Positions 12,988 through 22,292 of a DNA stretch of 25,793 bases are shown here, piece after piece (the first letter of the stretch is position 1; every line of letters starts with the position of its first letter). The DNA comes from DATBLZ01 sp036555065 (GTDB lineage: Bacteria > Pseudomonadota > Gammaproteobacteria > Steroidobacterales > Rariloculaceae). The translations under genes and the position numbers were made by a program. The notes beneath the pieces are model-generated. The model saw only the letters and a program-made list of their open reading frames with translations. It ran no database searches and was not told where the DNA came from. The stretch covers positions 1 to 25,793 of the forward strand of contig DATBLZ010000128.1 of assembly GCA_036555065.1 (NCBI GenBank), given 5' to 3'.

Positions 12988-15561
12988 TTGATAGATAGCG
13001 ATCTACGGCCCGCCACTCTCGGAAGCGGACTGCGGCTGGTCGCACGCAACGCGCTCGCGGCGCGCCAATGGGAGGCCCATTACCTCGAGGGCGCGGGCGC
13101 CGGCCGTGCGGCCGGCGTCGCGCCGGCATTTTCTGCCTACCGCACGTGGCTCGCCGACACGTGGCGCGCTGCGCTCGCCGCCGACGATTCCCGCGTCCTG
13201 CTGACGCGGCAGCAGAGCGCCGCGTTGTGGCGCGCCGTCATCCAGGCCTCGCCGGACGCCGGCCGCTTGCTCGAGTTGCGGCATGCGGCGCGCTGGGCGG
13301 CGCAAGCCCACGGGCTGCTCGCCGATTGGGGCCTCGGCGCCCGCGACGTCGAGAACGCCGACGCGTCGCGCGAAACTCAGGCATTCCTGGCCTGGCAGCG
13401 GAGCTATCTCGCGCGCTTGCGCGAGGCCGGCTGGCTCGACGAATCGAGTTTGTCGCGCGAGCTCCCGCACGTTGCAGCGCCGGAAGCACTCGTGCTCCAC
13501 GACCCCGTCTCCCCGACCCAAGCCGAGCAGGCGCTTTTCGCGACGCTGCGGAGCCGCGGGTGGGCCATCGCGACGAAAGCCGCGCCCAGCACCCACTGCA
13601 CCGCGCGGCAACTCGACCTTCATGATGCCGACGAGGAGCTCGAGCGCGCGGCCGAGTGGGCGAGCGCGCGGCTCGAGGCCCGGCCGGACTCGCGTCTCGC
13701 GCTCGTCGTTCCGGACCTCGCTCGGCGGCCGGCCGCGGTCATGCAGCGCGTCCGCCGCGCGTTCGGCGGTTCTCTGCTCGGCTCCGCGATCGGGCTGCCG
13801 TTGGCCGCGCGGCCGGCGATCGGTGCCGCACTCGGTGCGCTCGAGCTTGCGACGGGACGCGCGACGTTTGCGACGCTGAGCCGCTGGCTTCGCAGCCCCT
13901 TCTTCCACGGCATCGAGGGGCCGGCACAAAACGACGCAGCAGCGGCCGAAGCGGCGCTGCGTAGCGACCTGTGCGCGCAGCTGCCATTCCTGACGGCGTA
14001 CGCGCAGGCGGGCTTGGCCGGTCGCCTCGCGGCGCTCGTTCCGGATCTCGCGGAGCGGCTGCGGGCGGGACTCGAAGTGCTCCGGGCGCCGCGTCCTCGG
14101 GCAACACCCGACGTCTGGGCACGGGCGTGGAGCCATGGGCTCGCGCGTCTCGGCTGGCCCGCGCCTGACAGCGGCGACGACGCCGCAACGCTCGACGCGT
14201 GGGAGGCTGCGCTCGCAACCCTCGCGCGGCTCACGCCGATCATTGGCGTTTGCTCCCAAGAGACCGCGATCGAGCAGCTGCGAGCGGCCACGGAAACGCC
14301 GGTTGCGGCGTTGCTGCCGCTCCACGGCCTGCACGTGCTCGCGCGCGCCGACGACGTCGGACCGGGGTACAGCGGGGTCTGGGTGACGGGCGTGACGGAC
14401 CGCGCTTGGCCGGAGCCTGCGCGTCTGAATCCGCTGCTGCCGGCGGGGCTGCAGATTCGGCACGCGCTGCCCTGGTCGACACCTGCCGATTCGCTCGCGC
14501 GCGCCCGGGCGACGCTCGCACGCCTGCGCACGCGGACGAGTGAGGTAGTGCTGAGCCGGCCGCGCCTCGTCCACGATTATCGTTCGCTGCCGAGTCCGTT
14601 GCTCGCGGGCATCGCGTCCATTACTCCGGCCGATCTCGCTCGCCCGCGCCGCGCGCCGGCCGTGGAAAAACCCCGGCGCCCGCTCGAATCAATCGCCGAT
14701 CCGGCTCCCCCATTCACGGCCGCACGGATCCCCGGCGGCGCACGGACGCTCGATGCGCAGGCGCGCTGTCCGCTGCGCGCATTTTGCGAGACGCGGCTCG
14801 ACGCGCGCGCGCTGCCTTCGCCGCCGCGGGGCTTGAGCCCGGGCGCGCGCGGAATCGCGACCCATCGCGCGCTCGAGCTCGTGGGGAGCGCAAGCCCGGC
14901 GGCGACGAGCGCCGCCGTCGCCGCGAGCGTACAGCGCGCGCTTGCGCAGACATTCGGGCCCGCGCGGCGCGCACTCGCGGCGTTGTTCGAGCTCGAGGCC
15001 GCGCGGCTGCGAGAAGTCCTCGCCCGGTTCATCGAAGCCGAGCGCCGTAGGCCACCGTTTCGCACGCTCGGCGTCGAGCAAAAGACCGAGGTTCGCGTCG
15101 GCGCATTCGCCCTCGCATGCCGTTACGATCGCCTCGATGAGCTCGCCGACGGAACTCTTGCGCTCATCGACTACAAGAGCGGCGCGAGCAGAGCGAAATC
15201 ACGGTGGCTCGATGGCCGTTTGGCGTCGGTGCAATTGCCGTTGTACGGGCTCGAGATCGGCGCGCGGCTATCGGCGCTGCTCACGCTCGAGCTCGGCGGT
15301 CGAACGATCGCCTATCGCGGGGCCGCGCGGCGTCCGGATCTGATTGCGGAAACGTTGCGCGCGGTGCCCGAGGCGCCCGCGTGGACGGCGCTGCTCGAGC
15401 GCTGGCGCACGCAGATTCACGCGCTCGTCGAGGAGTTTGTCGGCGGGGACGTTCGGTTATACGCCGAGGATTGGAGCGACGCCGCGGGCGAATACGCGCC
15501 GCTCACACGCGTCTATGCCCACGCGGAGCTCCGCCAACCGGAGGCGATTCATGAGGAATGA
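12988..15561 (+). CDS. AddB-like PD-(D/E)XK nuclease (putative DNA repair protein)
   Basis: An 857-residue protein resembling the proteobacterial 'probable DNA repair protein' family related to AddB, the nuclease-bearing partner of an AddAB double-strand-break-processing complex. The N-terminal two thirds look like a degenerate SF1-helicase fold with no intact Walker A. The C-terminal third carries a RecB-type nuclease: ARCPLRAFCETRL (about 591-603), GIATHRALELV, CRYDRLDEL (catalytic Asp near 714), LIDYKSGA (DYK near 727) and VQLPLYGLEIG (Q..Y motif). Only two of the four cysteines of an AddB iron-sulfur staple are apparent. The first start after an in-frame stop is a TTG at 12988, without a clear Shine-Dalgarno. 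It overlaps the helicase gene by 11 nt, implying one complex. Confidence 0.85.
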   Translation: MIDSDLRPATLGSGLRLVARNALAARQWEAHYLEGAGAGRAAGVAPAFSAYRTWLADTWRAALAADDSRVLLTRQQSAALWRAVIQASPDAGRLLELRHAARWAAQAHGLLADWGLGARDVENADASRETQAFLAWQRSYLARLREAGWLDESSLSRELPHVAAPEALVLHDPVSPTQAEQALFATLRSRGWAIATKAAPSTHCTARQLDLHDADEELERAAEWASARLEARPDSRLALVVPDLARRPAAVMQRVRRAFGGSLLGSAIGLPLAARPAIGAALGALELATGRATFATLSRWLRSPFFHGIEGPAQNDAAAAEAALRSDLCAQLPFLTAYAQAGLAGRLAALVPDLAERLRAGLEVLRAPRPRATPDVWARAWSHGLARLGWPAPDSGDDAATLDAWEAALATLARLTPIIGVCSQETAIEQLRAATETPVAALLPLHGLHVLARADDVGPGYSGVWVTGVTDRAWPEPARLNPLLPAGLQIRHALPWSTPADSLARARATLARLRTRTSEVVLSRPRLVHDYRSLPSPLLAGIASITPADLARPRRAPAVEKPRRPLESIADPAPPFTAARIPGGARTLDAQARCPLRAFCETRLDARALPSPPRGLSPGARGIATHRALELVGSASPAATSAAVAASVQRALAQTFGPARRALAALFELEAARLREVLARFIEAERRRPPFRTLGVEQKTEVRVGAFALACRYDRLDELADGTLALIDYKSGASRAKSRWLDGRLASVQLPLYGLEIGARLSALLTLELGGRTIAYRGAARRPDLIAETLRAVPEAPAWTALLERWRTQIHALVEEFVGGDVRLYAEDWSDAAGEYAPLTRVYAHAELRQPEAIHEE

Positions 15562-18500
15562 AGTCGCCGACCAGTCGGCGCGCGCGCGCGCACTCGACGT
15601 CGCCCGTTCGTTCATCGTCCAAGCGCCCGCGGGCTCGGGCAAGACGGAGCTCCTCATCCGCCGCTTCTTGGCATTGTTGCTCACGGTTCGGCACCCCGAG
15701 CAAGTCGTCGCGATCACGTTCACGCGCAAGGCCGCTGCGGAAATGCGGGCCCGCGTATTGGAAGCCATGCGCGACGCCCACGAGCCTGCCGCGAACAGCG
15801 AGAAGGGCGCCGCAACACGCGCGCTCGCACGGCGGGTGCTCGGTCGGGATGCCGAGCTCGGCTGGGCGTTGCTCGAGCAGCCGCAGCGCCTGCGCATCGA
15901 CACTCTCGACGCGATGAATGCCTGGCTCGCGCGTCGTCTGCCGCTCCTCGCCGGCGGCGTTGCCGATGCAAAGCTCACCGAGAGTCCCGCGCGACTCTAC
16001 GCAGAGGCGGCGCGGCGCACTCTGCAAAAGCTCGGCGACGACGATCCCGTGGCGGCGGCGCTGCGTGTTCTGCTGCCGAGCGCGGATAACTCGGTCGCGC
16101 GTTTCGAAAAGATGCTCGCGGCGCTCTTGCCAACGCGCGATCGTTGGCTCAGAAGCATCGTCGCCGTCGACGCAGACCTTTTGCGCGCACGCCTCGACGC
16201 AAGTCTCGAGACACACGGCGTCGATCTGCTCGCCGCGGCCGAAGGGTTACTCGGTCGAATGCAAATCGACACGCTCGTCGAGCTCGCGCGCCACGCGGCG
16301 CTCCGTGCCGAGGATCCCAGAACGCTGGATCGACTCCGTGCATGGCGGGACCTTGCGGCGTTGCCGTCCGGGCCCGCTGCGCTCGACGCATGGCGCGGAA
16401 TCGCTCACCTACTGCTGACCGAAGACGGCGAGTGGCGCGTGCGGTTTACGCGCAGCTCCGGCTTCGGGCCGGCGCATCCGGCCGAGCGCGCGGCAATTGA
16501 AGACCTTTGCAATGCGCTGCGTGCGAATGAGCCGTTGCGCGCGGCGCTTGCGGCTCTCGACGGGCTACCGGAAGCGTCTTACAGCAACGCGCACTGGGCC
16601 GACCTCACGGCGCTGCGTGCCGTGCTGCTGCACGTGGTCGCGGAGCTTCGCGTCGTCTTCGCCGAGCAGCAGACGATCGATTTCGTCGAGCTTGCGATCG
16701 CGGCCGAGCAGGCACTCGGGGAGACCGAGGACCCTTCCGAGCTGCTGTTGGCTCTCGATCAGCGCATTCAGCACGTGCTCGTGGACGAGTTTCAGGACAC
16801 CTCACATGCGCAGTTGCGCTTGCTCGAGCGCCTCACGGCAGGGTGGACGCAGGGCGACGGACGCACGCTCTTCCTGGTCGGCGATCCGATGCAGTCGATC
16901 TATCGCTTCCGTGATGCCGACATGACGCTGTTTCTGCGCGCGCAGCGCCACGGCCTCGGCGCCGTAGCCCTCGAGCCCCTGGCACTCGAGAGCAATTTCC
17001 GCAGCGCCCCGCCGCTCGCCGCATGGATCAATGGCGCGTTCACGCGAATCTTTCCGCACCGCGACGACCCCGAGCTCGGCACAGCGCAGTTTCACGCGTG
17101 CATCGCGGCCCGGGAAGGGGGCGAGGGGCAAGGCGTCGAGCTGCATGCGCTGCGCGCGGACACGCCGACCGCGGAAATCGCCCGGGTCGCGGAGATTGTC
17201 GCCCGCGAGCGCGCGCTCCGGCCCGCGCAGTCGATCGCGATACTCGTGCAGAGCCGCAGCCACCTGCGCGGCCTCGAGACGCTGCTCTCGGCACGCGGGC
17301 TCGACGCTCATGCGCTCGAGATCGAGGCGCCCGCCGAAACGGGGATAGGGCAGGACTTGCTCGGGCTCACGCGCGCGTTGACTCACTTGGGCGACCGGAT
17401 CGCTTGGCTCGGCGTGCTGCACGCACCGTGGTGCGGACTCGCGTGGCGCGATCTCGAAGCGCTCTGTGCGGGCAGCGCGGAGCAAACCGTTTGGAGCTTG
17501 CTCAATGACGATGCGCGCCTCGCGCGGCTCACGCCCGACGGTCAAGCACGCGCCCGAGCGTTGCGCGCGGTCTTGCGAGTCGCGCGCGCGGCGCGCGGCC
17601 GCATGAGTCTAGGCGAGTGGGTCGAGCACACGTGGCGCATGCTCGATGGCCCGAGCCTCGCGACGAGTAGTGTTGCGCACGAGCAGGCGGCGAGCTTTTT
17701 CGCGGCGCTCGACGAGCTTTCGAACGACGGCGACCTCGACGATCCACCGGCCCTCGAGGAGCTCTTCTGCGAGCCGCGTCGCCAAGCCGACCCCCCGGCC
17801 GGCGCCGGCATCGAGATGATGACGATCCATCGCGCTAAGGGGCTCGAGTTCGATACCGTGATCGTGCTCGGCCTCGCGCGCCGCGTGCGCGGACCGGATT
17901 CCGCGGCGCTCTACTGGCAAGAGCGGTTTCGCGAGGACGGCTCGACCTCGTTGCTCGTCGTGCCGCTTTCGCGCACGGAATCGCGGCTCGAACGCTACTT
18001 GAGGCGCGTCGAGCAGGAACGCGACGCCGCGGAGCGCGCGCGTCTCTTGTACGTGGCTGCGACGCGCGCACGCGAGCGGCTTTACCTCGTAGCCCAACTC
18101 GGCATGACCGACGCGCGGCCGGAGCGCGGCACGCTGCTTGCACTGCTTTGGCCGGAAATCGCGCCGCGTTTTCAACCGCCCGCGGCACGCACGGAGCGCG
18201 AAGCAACACGTACCTCCGTCGCGCTGCCGCTCGTGCGTGTCGCAGGAGGTGACGACGCCAGTGCAGTCGCCGCCGTTGCGCCTGCTGCCGCGGCGCCGCC
18301 GCGGACCTCGGTCCGCCCGCCGTTCGAATGGGCGAGCCACGCGGCAATTCAAGTCGGGACCATCGTCCACCGTTATCTGCAATGCATCGCGGCGACAGGT
18401 GCCGACTTCTGGACGACGGCGCGGCTCGACGGGGCCCTGCCCCGGATTCGCGCGGAGCTCGCGCTGCTCGGCGTCGCGCCCGCGATTCTCGAAGAAGCCG

Positions 18501-18886
18501 CGGCGCACGTGCGCACGGCCTTGCAGAGCGCGCTCGCGGACGCGCGCGGGCGCTGGATCCTTGCGCCGCATGACGAGGCCGTCTCCGAGCTCCGCTTGGC
18601 CCTCGTCGAGAACGGCATGCTCGAGCACATCGTGCTCGACCGCAGCTTCGTCGACACGGGAACGCGGTGGATCATCGACTACAAGACGAGTCGTCACGAG
18701 GGCGGCGACATGGCCGCATTCTTGGACGCGGAGGTCGCGCGCTATCGCCCGCAGCTCGAGCGTTACGCGCAGGCGCTCGCGAACGTCGAGGCGCGGCCCA
18801 TTCGCCTCGGCCTCTATTTCCCCTTGCTGCGCAGCTTTCGCGAGTGGAGCTTCGCTAGAGCTGACGGAGCCACGGATCGAGGTTGA
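15551..18886 (+). CDS. AddA-like UvrD-family helicase-nuclease
   Basis: A 1111-residue SF1A helicase fused to a C-terminal PD-(D/E)XK nuclease, the expected partner of the AddB-like protein in resecting double-strand ends for RecA loading. Helicase motifs are in order: APAGSGKT (Walker A, residues 25-32), ITFTRKAAAEMRAR (Ia), HVLVDEFQDTSHAQ (II, about 409-422), LVGDPMQSIYRFRDAD (III, about 441-456), ESNFRS (IV), MTIHRAKGLEFDTVIV (V, about 755) and LLYVAATRARERLYL (VI, about 830). The nuclease shows GTIVHRYLQ, IVLDRSF, IIDYKTS (about 1040) and YRPQLERYAQAL. The ATG at 15551 (MRNEVADQ) overlaps the upstream gene by 11 nt. The upstream frame extension to 15344 is Arg-rich shadow. Its 3' end overlaps gspN by 32 nt. 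Confidence 0.92.
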   Translation: MRNEVADQSARARALDVARSFIVQAPAGSGKTELLIRRFLALLLTVRHPEQVVAITFTRKAAAEMRARVLEAMRDAHEPAANSEKGAATRALARRVLGRDAELGWALLEQPQRLRIDTLDAMNAWLARRLPLLAGGVADAKLTESPARLYAEAARRTLQKLGDDDPVAAALRVLLPSADNSVARFEKMLAALLPTRDRWLRSIVAVDADLLRARLDASLETHGVDLLAAAEGLLGRMQIDTLVELARHAALRAEDPRTLDRLRAWRDLAALPSGPAALDAWRGIAHLLLTEDGEWRVRFTRSSGFGPAHPAERAAIEDLCNALRANEPLRAALAALDGLPEASYSNAHWADLTALRAVLLHVVAELRVVFAEQQTIDFVELAIAAEQALGETEDPSELLLALDQRIQHVLVDEFQDTSHAQLRLLERLTAGWTQGDGRTLFLVGDPMQSIYRFRDADMTLFLRAQRHGLGAVALEPLALESNFRSAPPLAAWINGAFTRIFPHRDDPELGTAQFHACIAAREGGEGQGVELHALRADTPTAEIARVAEIVARERALRPAQSIAILVQSRSHLRGLETLLSARGLDAHALEIEAPAETGIGQDLLGLTRALTHLGDRIAWLGVLHAPWCGLAWRDLEALCAGSAEQTVWSLLNDDARLARLTPDGQARARALRAVLRVARAARGRMSLGEWVEHTWRMLDGPSLATSSVAHEQAASFFAALDELSNDGDLDDPPALEELFCEPRRQADPPAGAGIEMMTIHRAKGLEFDTVIVLGLARRVRGPDSAALYWQERFREDGSTSLLVVPLSRTESRLERYLRRVEQERDAAERARLLYVAATRARERLYLVAQLGMTDARPERGTLLALLWPEIAPRFQPPAARTEREATRTSVALPLVRVAGGDDASAVAAVAPAAAAPPRTSVRPPFEWASHAAIQVGTIVHRYLQCIAATGADFWTTARLDGALPRIRAELALLGVAPAILEEAAAHVRTALQSALADARGRWILAPHDEAVSELRLALVENGMLEHIVLDRSFVDTGTRWIIDYKTSRHEGGDMAAFLDAEVARYRPQLERYAQALANVEARPIRLGLYFPLLRSFREWSFARADGATDRG

Positions 18887-19643
18887 GCGTCCGCCAGCCC
18901 TCGGCATCGACCGCAGCCGTCAGGAATTCGAGGGGGGTCCTAAGCTCCGGCGGGATATCGCCACGCTCGCGCACGCGCCCGTCGAAGCGCGGGTGCGCGC
19001 CCGCAAGCGTTCGCGGAGCCTGCAGTGCAAGCATGACGGTGCCCTGAATCTCGAGCGGCCCACCGTCGTCACGGAGCAGAGCCGCAAGACCGAGCTCCGC
19101 CACCTCGAAGCTCGAGAGCTCGTAGTTGCCGAGCGGAATCAGCGCGGAACCCGCCGGAGCGCCGAGCGGGAACACCTCGAGCTCGCGGATTCTGACCGTC
19201 CCTGTCGCCGCAACGGGCCAGCCGTTGCGCAGCGACAGCTCGGCGAGGTCCAAGCTCAGCGTGCCGCGCGCGCCCTGCAACGACAGCACCGCTCCGAGCG
19301 CGTCGAGACTCGTCGTCACGCGGACGTCCGTGAGCCGAACGTCCCAGAAGCCCGCCGACAGCGAGCCCGTGACGAGGCCATCCGCCGGCCGCGCCGCGAG
19401 CGTCACCGAAAAGCGGCCGAGCGCCAAGGCCAGCGGTGCGACGGACCATTCGACGTCGCGCAGCGGTAGGTTACCGATCGATCCGAGCTCGGCGCGGCCC
19501 GACCAAACGGTTCCCGATATGCCGGACAGGACCAACGCGTCCGTGCCGAACCAACGGTAAGCCGTTGCGGCGGGAAGCTGCGCGAGCGCAAACGCGAGAT
19601 AGGCTCCGCAGCCGAGTGCCACCCATGAACGCCTCGCGAGCAT
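18855..19643 (-). CDS. gspN: Type II secretion system protein N
   Basis: Inner-membrane accessory protein of the general secretory pathway, found in a subset of systems. The 262-residue product has one N-terminal membrane segment (about 7-27, VALGCGAYLAFALAQLPAA) and a periplasmic beta-rich domain with the family marks LVLSGISGTVWSG, GNLPLRDVEWSV and the C-terminal DAEGWRTLNLDPWLRQL. The ATG at 19643 is 2 nt after the gspM stop; the open frame further upstream lies over gspM and is not family-like. It is the last gene of the gsp operon, convergent with the helicase gene. Its role in the secretion machine is poorly defined in the family. Confidence 0.9.
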   Translation of the reverse strand: MLARRSWVALGCGAYLAFALAQLPAATAYRWFGTDALVLSGISGTVWSGRAELGSIGNLPLRDVEWSVAPLALALGRFSVTLAARPADGLVTGSLSAGFWDVRLTDVRVTTSLDALGAVLSLQGARGTLSLDLAELSLRNGWPVAATGTVRIRELEVFPLGAPAGSALIPLGNYELSSFEVAELGLAALLRDDGGPLEIQGTVMLALQAPRTLAGAHPRFDGRVRERGDIPPELRTPLEFLTAAVDAEGWRTLNLDPWLRQL

Positions 19644-19645
19644 CG

Positions 19646-20125
19646 CTAGTTTCTGCGCAAGAAGGTTTGCCCGGTGACCAAACCGGGACTCGGTGCGCCA
19701 TTGACCGAGAACGAATCCACAGTGACGCCGTAATCGCGCTCGAGCTGCGTGAGCCACTCGACGAGGTCGTCGAACTTCACGCTCTCGAAGCTCACGCGGA
19801 TCGCATCGGTACCGCCCGTCGTGTCGGGCGCCGTGCGGGTGAACACGAGCTCGTGCGACTGTCCCGTGTTCGCGATGAGACCGATCAACGACTGTGTAGC
19901 GGAGGGCGGTGCGCCGCGATTGTCGACGCCCGTGCCGAGTGCTTGCGCGCGGCGCAGATCCGCGAGCACTCGTGTCTTTTCCGCGACGGCGCCGCGGAGC
20001 TCCGTCGTACCGCGCTGCAACGGCAGCCAAATGAATGTAATGGCGATGATCAACACGGCGGCCGCAGCGCCGCCCATGAGGATCAGCCGTTCGCGGGGAT
20101 TGCGGTCGAGCCACCACTGTCTCAT
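19646..20125 (-). CDS. gspM: Type II secretion system protein M
   Basis: Bitopic inner-membrane platform protein that pairs with GspL. The 159 residues comprise a short cytoplasmic tail (RQWWLDRNPRER), one membrane helix (about 13-35), a coiled-coil stretch and a small periplasmic ferredoxin-like domain ending VDSFSVNGAPSPGLVTGQTFLRR. Sequence conservation in this family is low, so the call rests on architecture, the WWLDRNPRERL start and position between gspL and gspN. The ATG overlaps the gspL stop as ATGA. Confidence 0.9.
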   Translation of the reverse strand: MRQWWLDRNPRERLILMGGAAAAVLIIAITFIWLPLQRGTTELRGAVAEKTRVLADLRRAQALGTGVDNRGAPPSATQSLIGLIANTGQSHELVFTRTAPDTTGGTDAIRVSFESVKFDDLVEWLTQLERDYGVTVDSFSVNGAPSPGLVTGQTFLRRN

Positions 20126-21357
20126 GGGGCGGCCTCGGCGATTTGCACGCGGCCTTGCACGCCGGCATCGCTCGGATTAGTCGATTGAATCCGCGCGACG
20201 AAGCGGCCGTCGTCCCCGATTCGCTGTGCGAACGTATCGAGCTGCATGACGCTCGGCACGGTGAGCTGCAGATCCATGACGCGATTCCGATAGCTCAACG
20301 CCTCGATGCTGCCGCCGTCGACCTGCGACCCCGCGAGGGCCGCGAGCGTGCTCAAGAAGCCGGCGCTCGCCGCCGGCTGCTCGCCGAGCGCGGCGAGGCG
20401 GCCGCGGAGCTCGGTCGTGCACTGCGCGAGCACCGGTGAGTTGAGCGCCTGGGTGCATATCGTCATCATCTCGGCAGTCAACGCCGCGTCGCTACTGCGC
20501 AGCGAGAAATACTCCGCGACCTGCACGCTCAGTGCGACGCCGACCCAAACGAGGAACAACGCGGCAGCAAACCGCCACGGACGTAGCATCCCTGTGTAGT
20601 CGGATTTCGGCGCGTACTTTCCCTGAAGCAAGTTCGCGCCCGGCCGAAACACGAGCGTCGCGGCGAGCCGCGGCAGAGCGCCTCCCTCGAGCGCTTTGAC
20701 GTCGAGGCTCGCGACCCGCGAGTGGATCTCGGCGAGCTCGGCCAAACGTTCCGATCCGCCCTCGAGCCAAACGAGCACATGCTCGAACGCCGGAGCTCCG
20801 CCCGCCGCCTGACTCTGCAGCACGTCGAGCGCCTCCGCAACGCTCATCCCGTCGAGCACGAACGGCGCGGCACCGGGCAACCGTCCGTAAACGCGTTGAC
20901 CCTCGACGAGTAAATTGAGCGTCGCGGGCGTATCGGGAAGGCCATCGGCTTCGGAATAGACCGCGGTCGGCCGCAAGCCCACAGAATCGAGCGTCCGGAG
21001 CCATGCCTCGACGCGGCTGTGCGCGACGACCGACACGAGGAGGGCGCCCGAGTCGGTGCGCGAACCGGCCGCGAAATGCAGCGCCTCGATGTCGGTGGCC
21101 AGAGACTCCTCGAGCGAGTACGGCAGGAGTTGCCTGAGCCGCGCCTGGCTCGCCTTAGGGAGGTCGGCGCGCGCGGCGAGCACTTCCGTCGACGGCACGA
21201 GGACGATGACGCGCCTGCCTTGAGCGCGTGCGGCGACGTCGACGAGGCGCTCGCGGCGCACCGGCTCGACGACATGCCCTTCGGAATTCAGGACGAGCGT
21301 CGCGACCTCGTCGCTCGAATCCTGCAGACGGACGAAGAAATGCTCGGCCATCGTCAT
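20122..21357 (-). CDS. gspL: Type II secretion system protein L
   Basis: Inner-membrane protein that docks the GspE ATPase through its cytoplasmic domain and contacts GspM in the periplasm. It has 411 residues. An actin-like cytoplasmic domain (about 1-255) includes VLVPSTEVLAARADLP, LRQLLPYSLEESLATDIEALHFA and the conserved NLLQGKYAP (243-251). One membrane helix follows (about 262-282), then a coiled coil and a periplasmic ferredoxin-like domain. The ATG at 21357 forms an ATGA overlap with gspK; a second ATG lies two codons later. The partner ATPase gspE is not in the window. Confidence 0.93.
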   Translation of the reverse strand: MTMAEHFFVRLQDSSDEVATLVLNSEGHVVEPVRRERLVDVAARAQGRRVIVLVPSTEVLAARADLPKASQARLRQLLPYSLEESLATDIEALHFAAGSRTDSGALLVSVVAHSRVEAWLRTLDSVGLRPTAVYSEADGLPDTPATLNLLVEGQRVYGRLPGAAPFVLDGMSVAEALDVLQSQAAGGAPAFEHVLVWLEGGSERLAELAEIHSRVASLDVKALEGGALPRLAATLVFRPGANLLQGKYAPKSDYTGMLRPWRFAAALFLVWVGVALSVQVAEYFSLRSSDAALTAEMMTICTQALNSPVLAQCTTELRGRLAALGEQPAASAGFLSTLAALAGSQVDGGSIEALSYRNRVMDLQLTVPSVMQLDTFAQRIGDDGRFVARIQSTNPSDAGVQGRVQIAEAAP

Positions 21358-22292
21358 TCGACTCCGAAGCTGCGAAACAGCGCGCGCGTCAGGCCGCTGT
21401 TGTCCCTTTGCAGCACCGAGCGCAACGTCATCTGATTCGAGCCCATGACCACAGTCCCGGTCAGCATGAAATGCTCGCTGACGCCGCCGATTCTAGCGAA
21501 CATCTCGGGAGGGATCAGATCCGCGAACACCGTCTCGACGTCCGTGAACTCGGCATCGCCACGTTCGTCGATCAGGGAAGCCGCGAGCGACAAATCGATA
21601 TCGTCCGACAAAGAGGCCAGTAGCATGTCGGATGCGGTGTTGACGTTCAAGGTCGTGCCCCGCGGCAACGCAGTCACATAGGGCGCAATGCGCCGATAGC
21701 TATCGAGATCGAACCCCGCGATCGCCATGAGCTCCGACGGCGAGGTGATGAGCGTATTCGCGGTTCGATAGGGTGGATCCTGATCCGTATAGGCTGAGTC
21801 CTCGGCGCCGGTCGGGAAATGCTGCTCGACATCGACGTCGATCCAATCGACGACCGCGCCCGCGAGAGCGGGATCGAGCTCGAGCAGGCCGAGCAAGCGC
21901 TCGAACTGCTGCCGGGCAAGCTCGTCCTCCTTGCCGTCTTCGCCGATGAGGTTGTTGAGATTGAACCGGCCCTGCAGATCCTCGACGTGCCCGGCAATGA
22001 CCCCGCCTTCGAACGGCAGCGGCGGAAGCTCGGTGGCCCAGAGCTCGCCTAAGTGATCGCTGTCGGGTGAGTCGACGAGGTCCTGGCGCAAGATATCGGC
22101 CGCCCAGGCCTCGGCGCCGAGCGCGAACATCAACGATTGGTCGGCGGCGAGCGCAGCCGCCGTCCGCCGTTGATCGAGCGCGGATTGCCAAACCAAATCG
22201 ACGGCGATGATCGTGCCGACCGCGACGACGAGGATCGCGGTCAAGAGTGCGACTCCGCGTTGCTTACGTACGTAAAGCGGCATCCGGCGCAT
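21354..22292 (-). CDS. gspK: Type II secretion minor pseudopilin K
   Basis: The large minor pseudopilin that caps the pseudopilus tip with GspI and GspJ. It has 312 residues. The prepilin-type N-terminus is KQRG followed by VALLTAILVVAVGTIIAVDLVW; cleavage should follow Gly13. As usual for GspK it lacks the Glu at mature position 5 (Thr here). The long globular insertion is present, with GRFNLNNLI and NVNTAS, both typical of GspK. The ATG at 22292 overlaps the gspJ stop by one base (TGATG); the open frame beyond it lies over gspJ. Confidence 0.95.
   Translation of the reverse strand: MRRMPLYVRKQRGVALLTAILVVAVGTIIAVDLVWQSALDQRRTAAALAADQSLMFALGAEAWAADILRQDLVDSPDSDHLGELWATELPPLPFEGGVIAGHVEDLQGRFNLNNLIGEDGKEDELARQQFERLLGLLELDPALAGAVVDWIDVDVEQHFPTGAEDSAYTDQDPPYRTANTLITSPSELMAIAGFDLDSYRRIAPYVTALPRGTTLNVNTASDMLLASLSDDIDLSLAASLIDERGDAEFTDVETVFADLIPPEMFARIGGVSEHFMLTGTVVMGSNQMTLRSVLQRDNSGLTRALFRSFGVE

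Noticed and set aside
13003..14574. Minus-strand ORF of 523 codons opposite the AddB-like gene
   Set aside because: Arg-rich low-complexity translation with no recognisable motif; it lies wholly opposite a gene with a clear family match.
17609..18907. Minus-strand ORF of 432 codons opposite the helicase-nuclease gene
   Set aside because: It covers helicase motifs V and VI and the nuclease domain in antisense; it has no protein-family features of its own.
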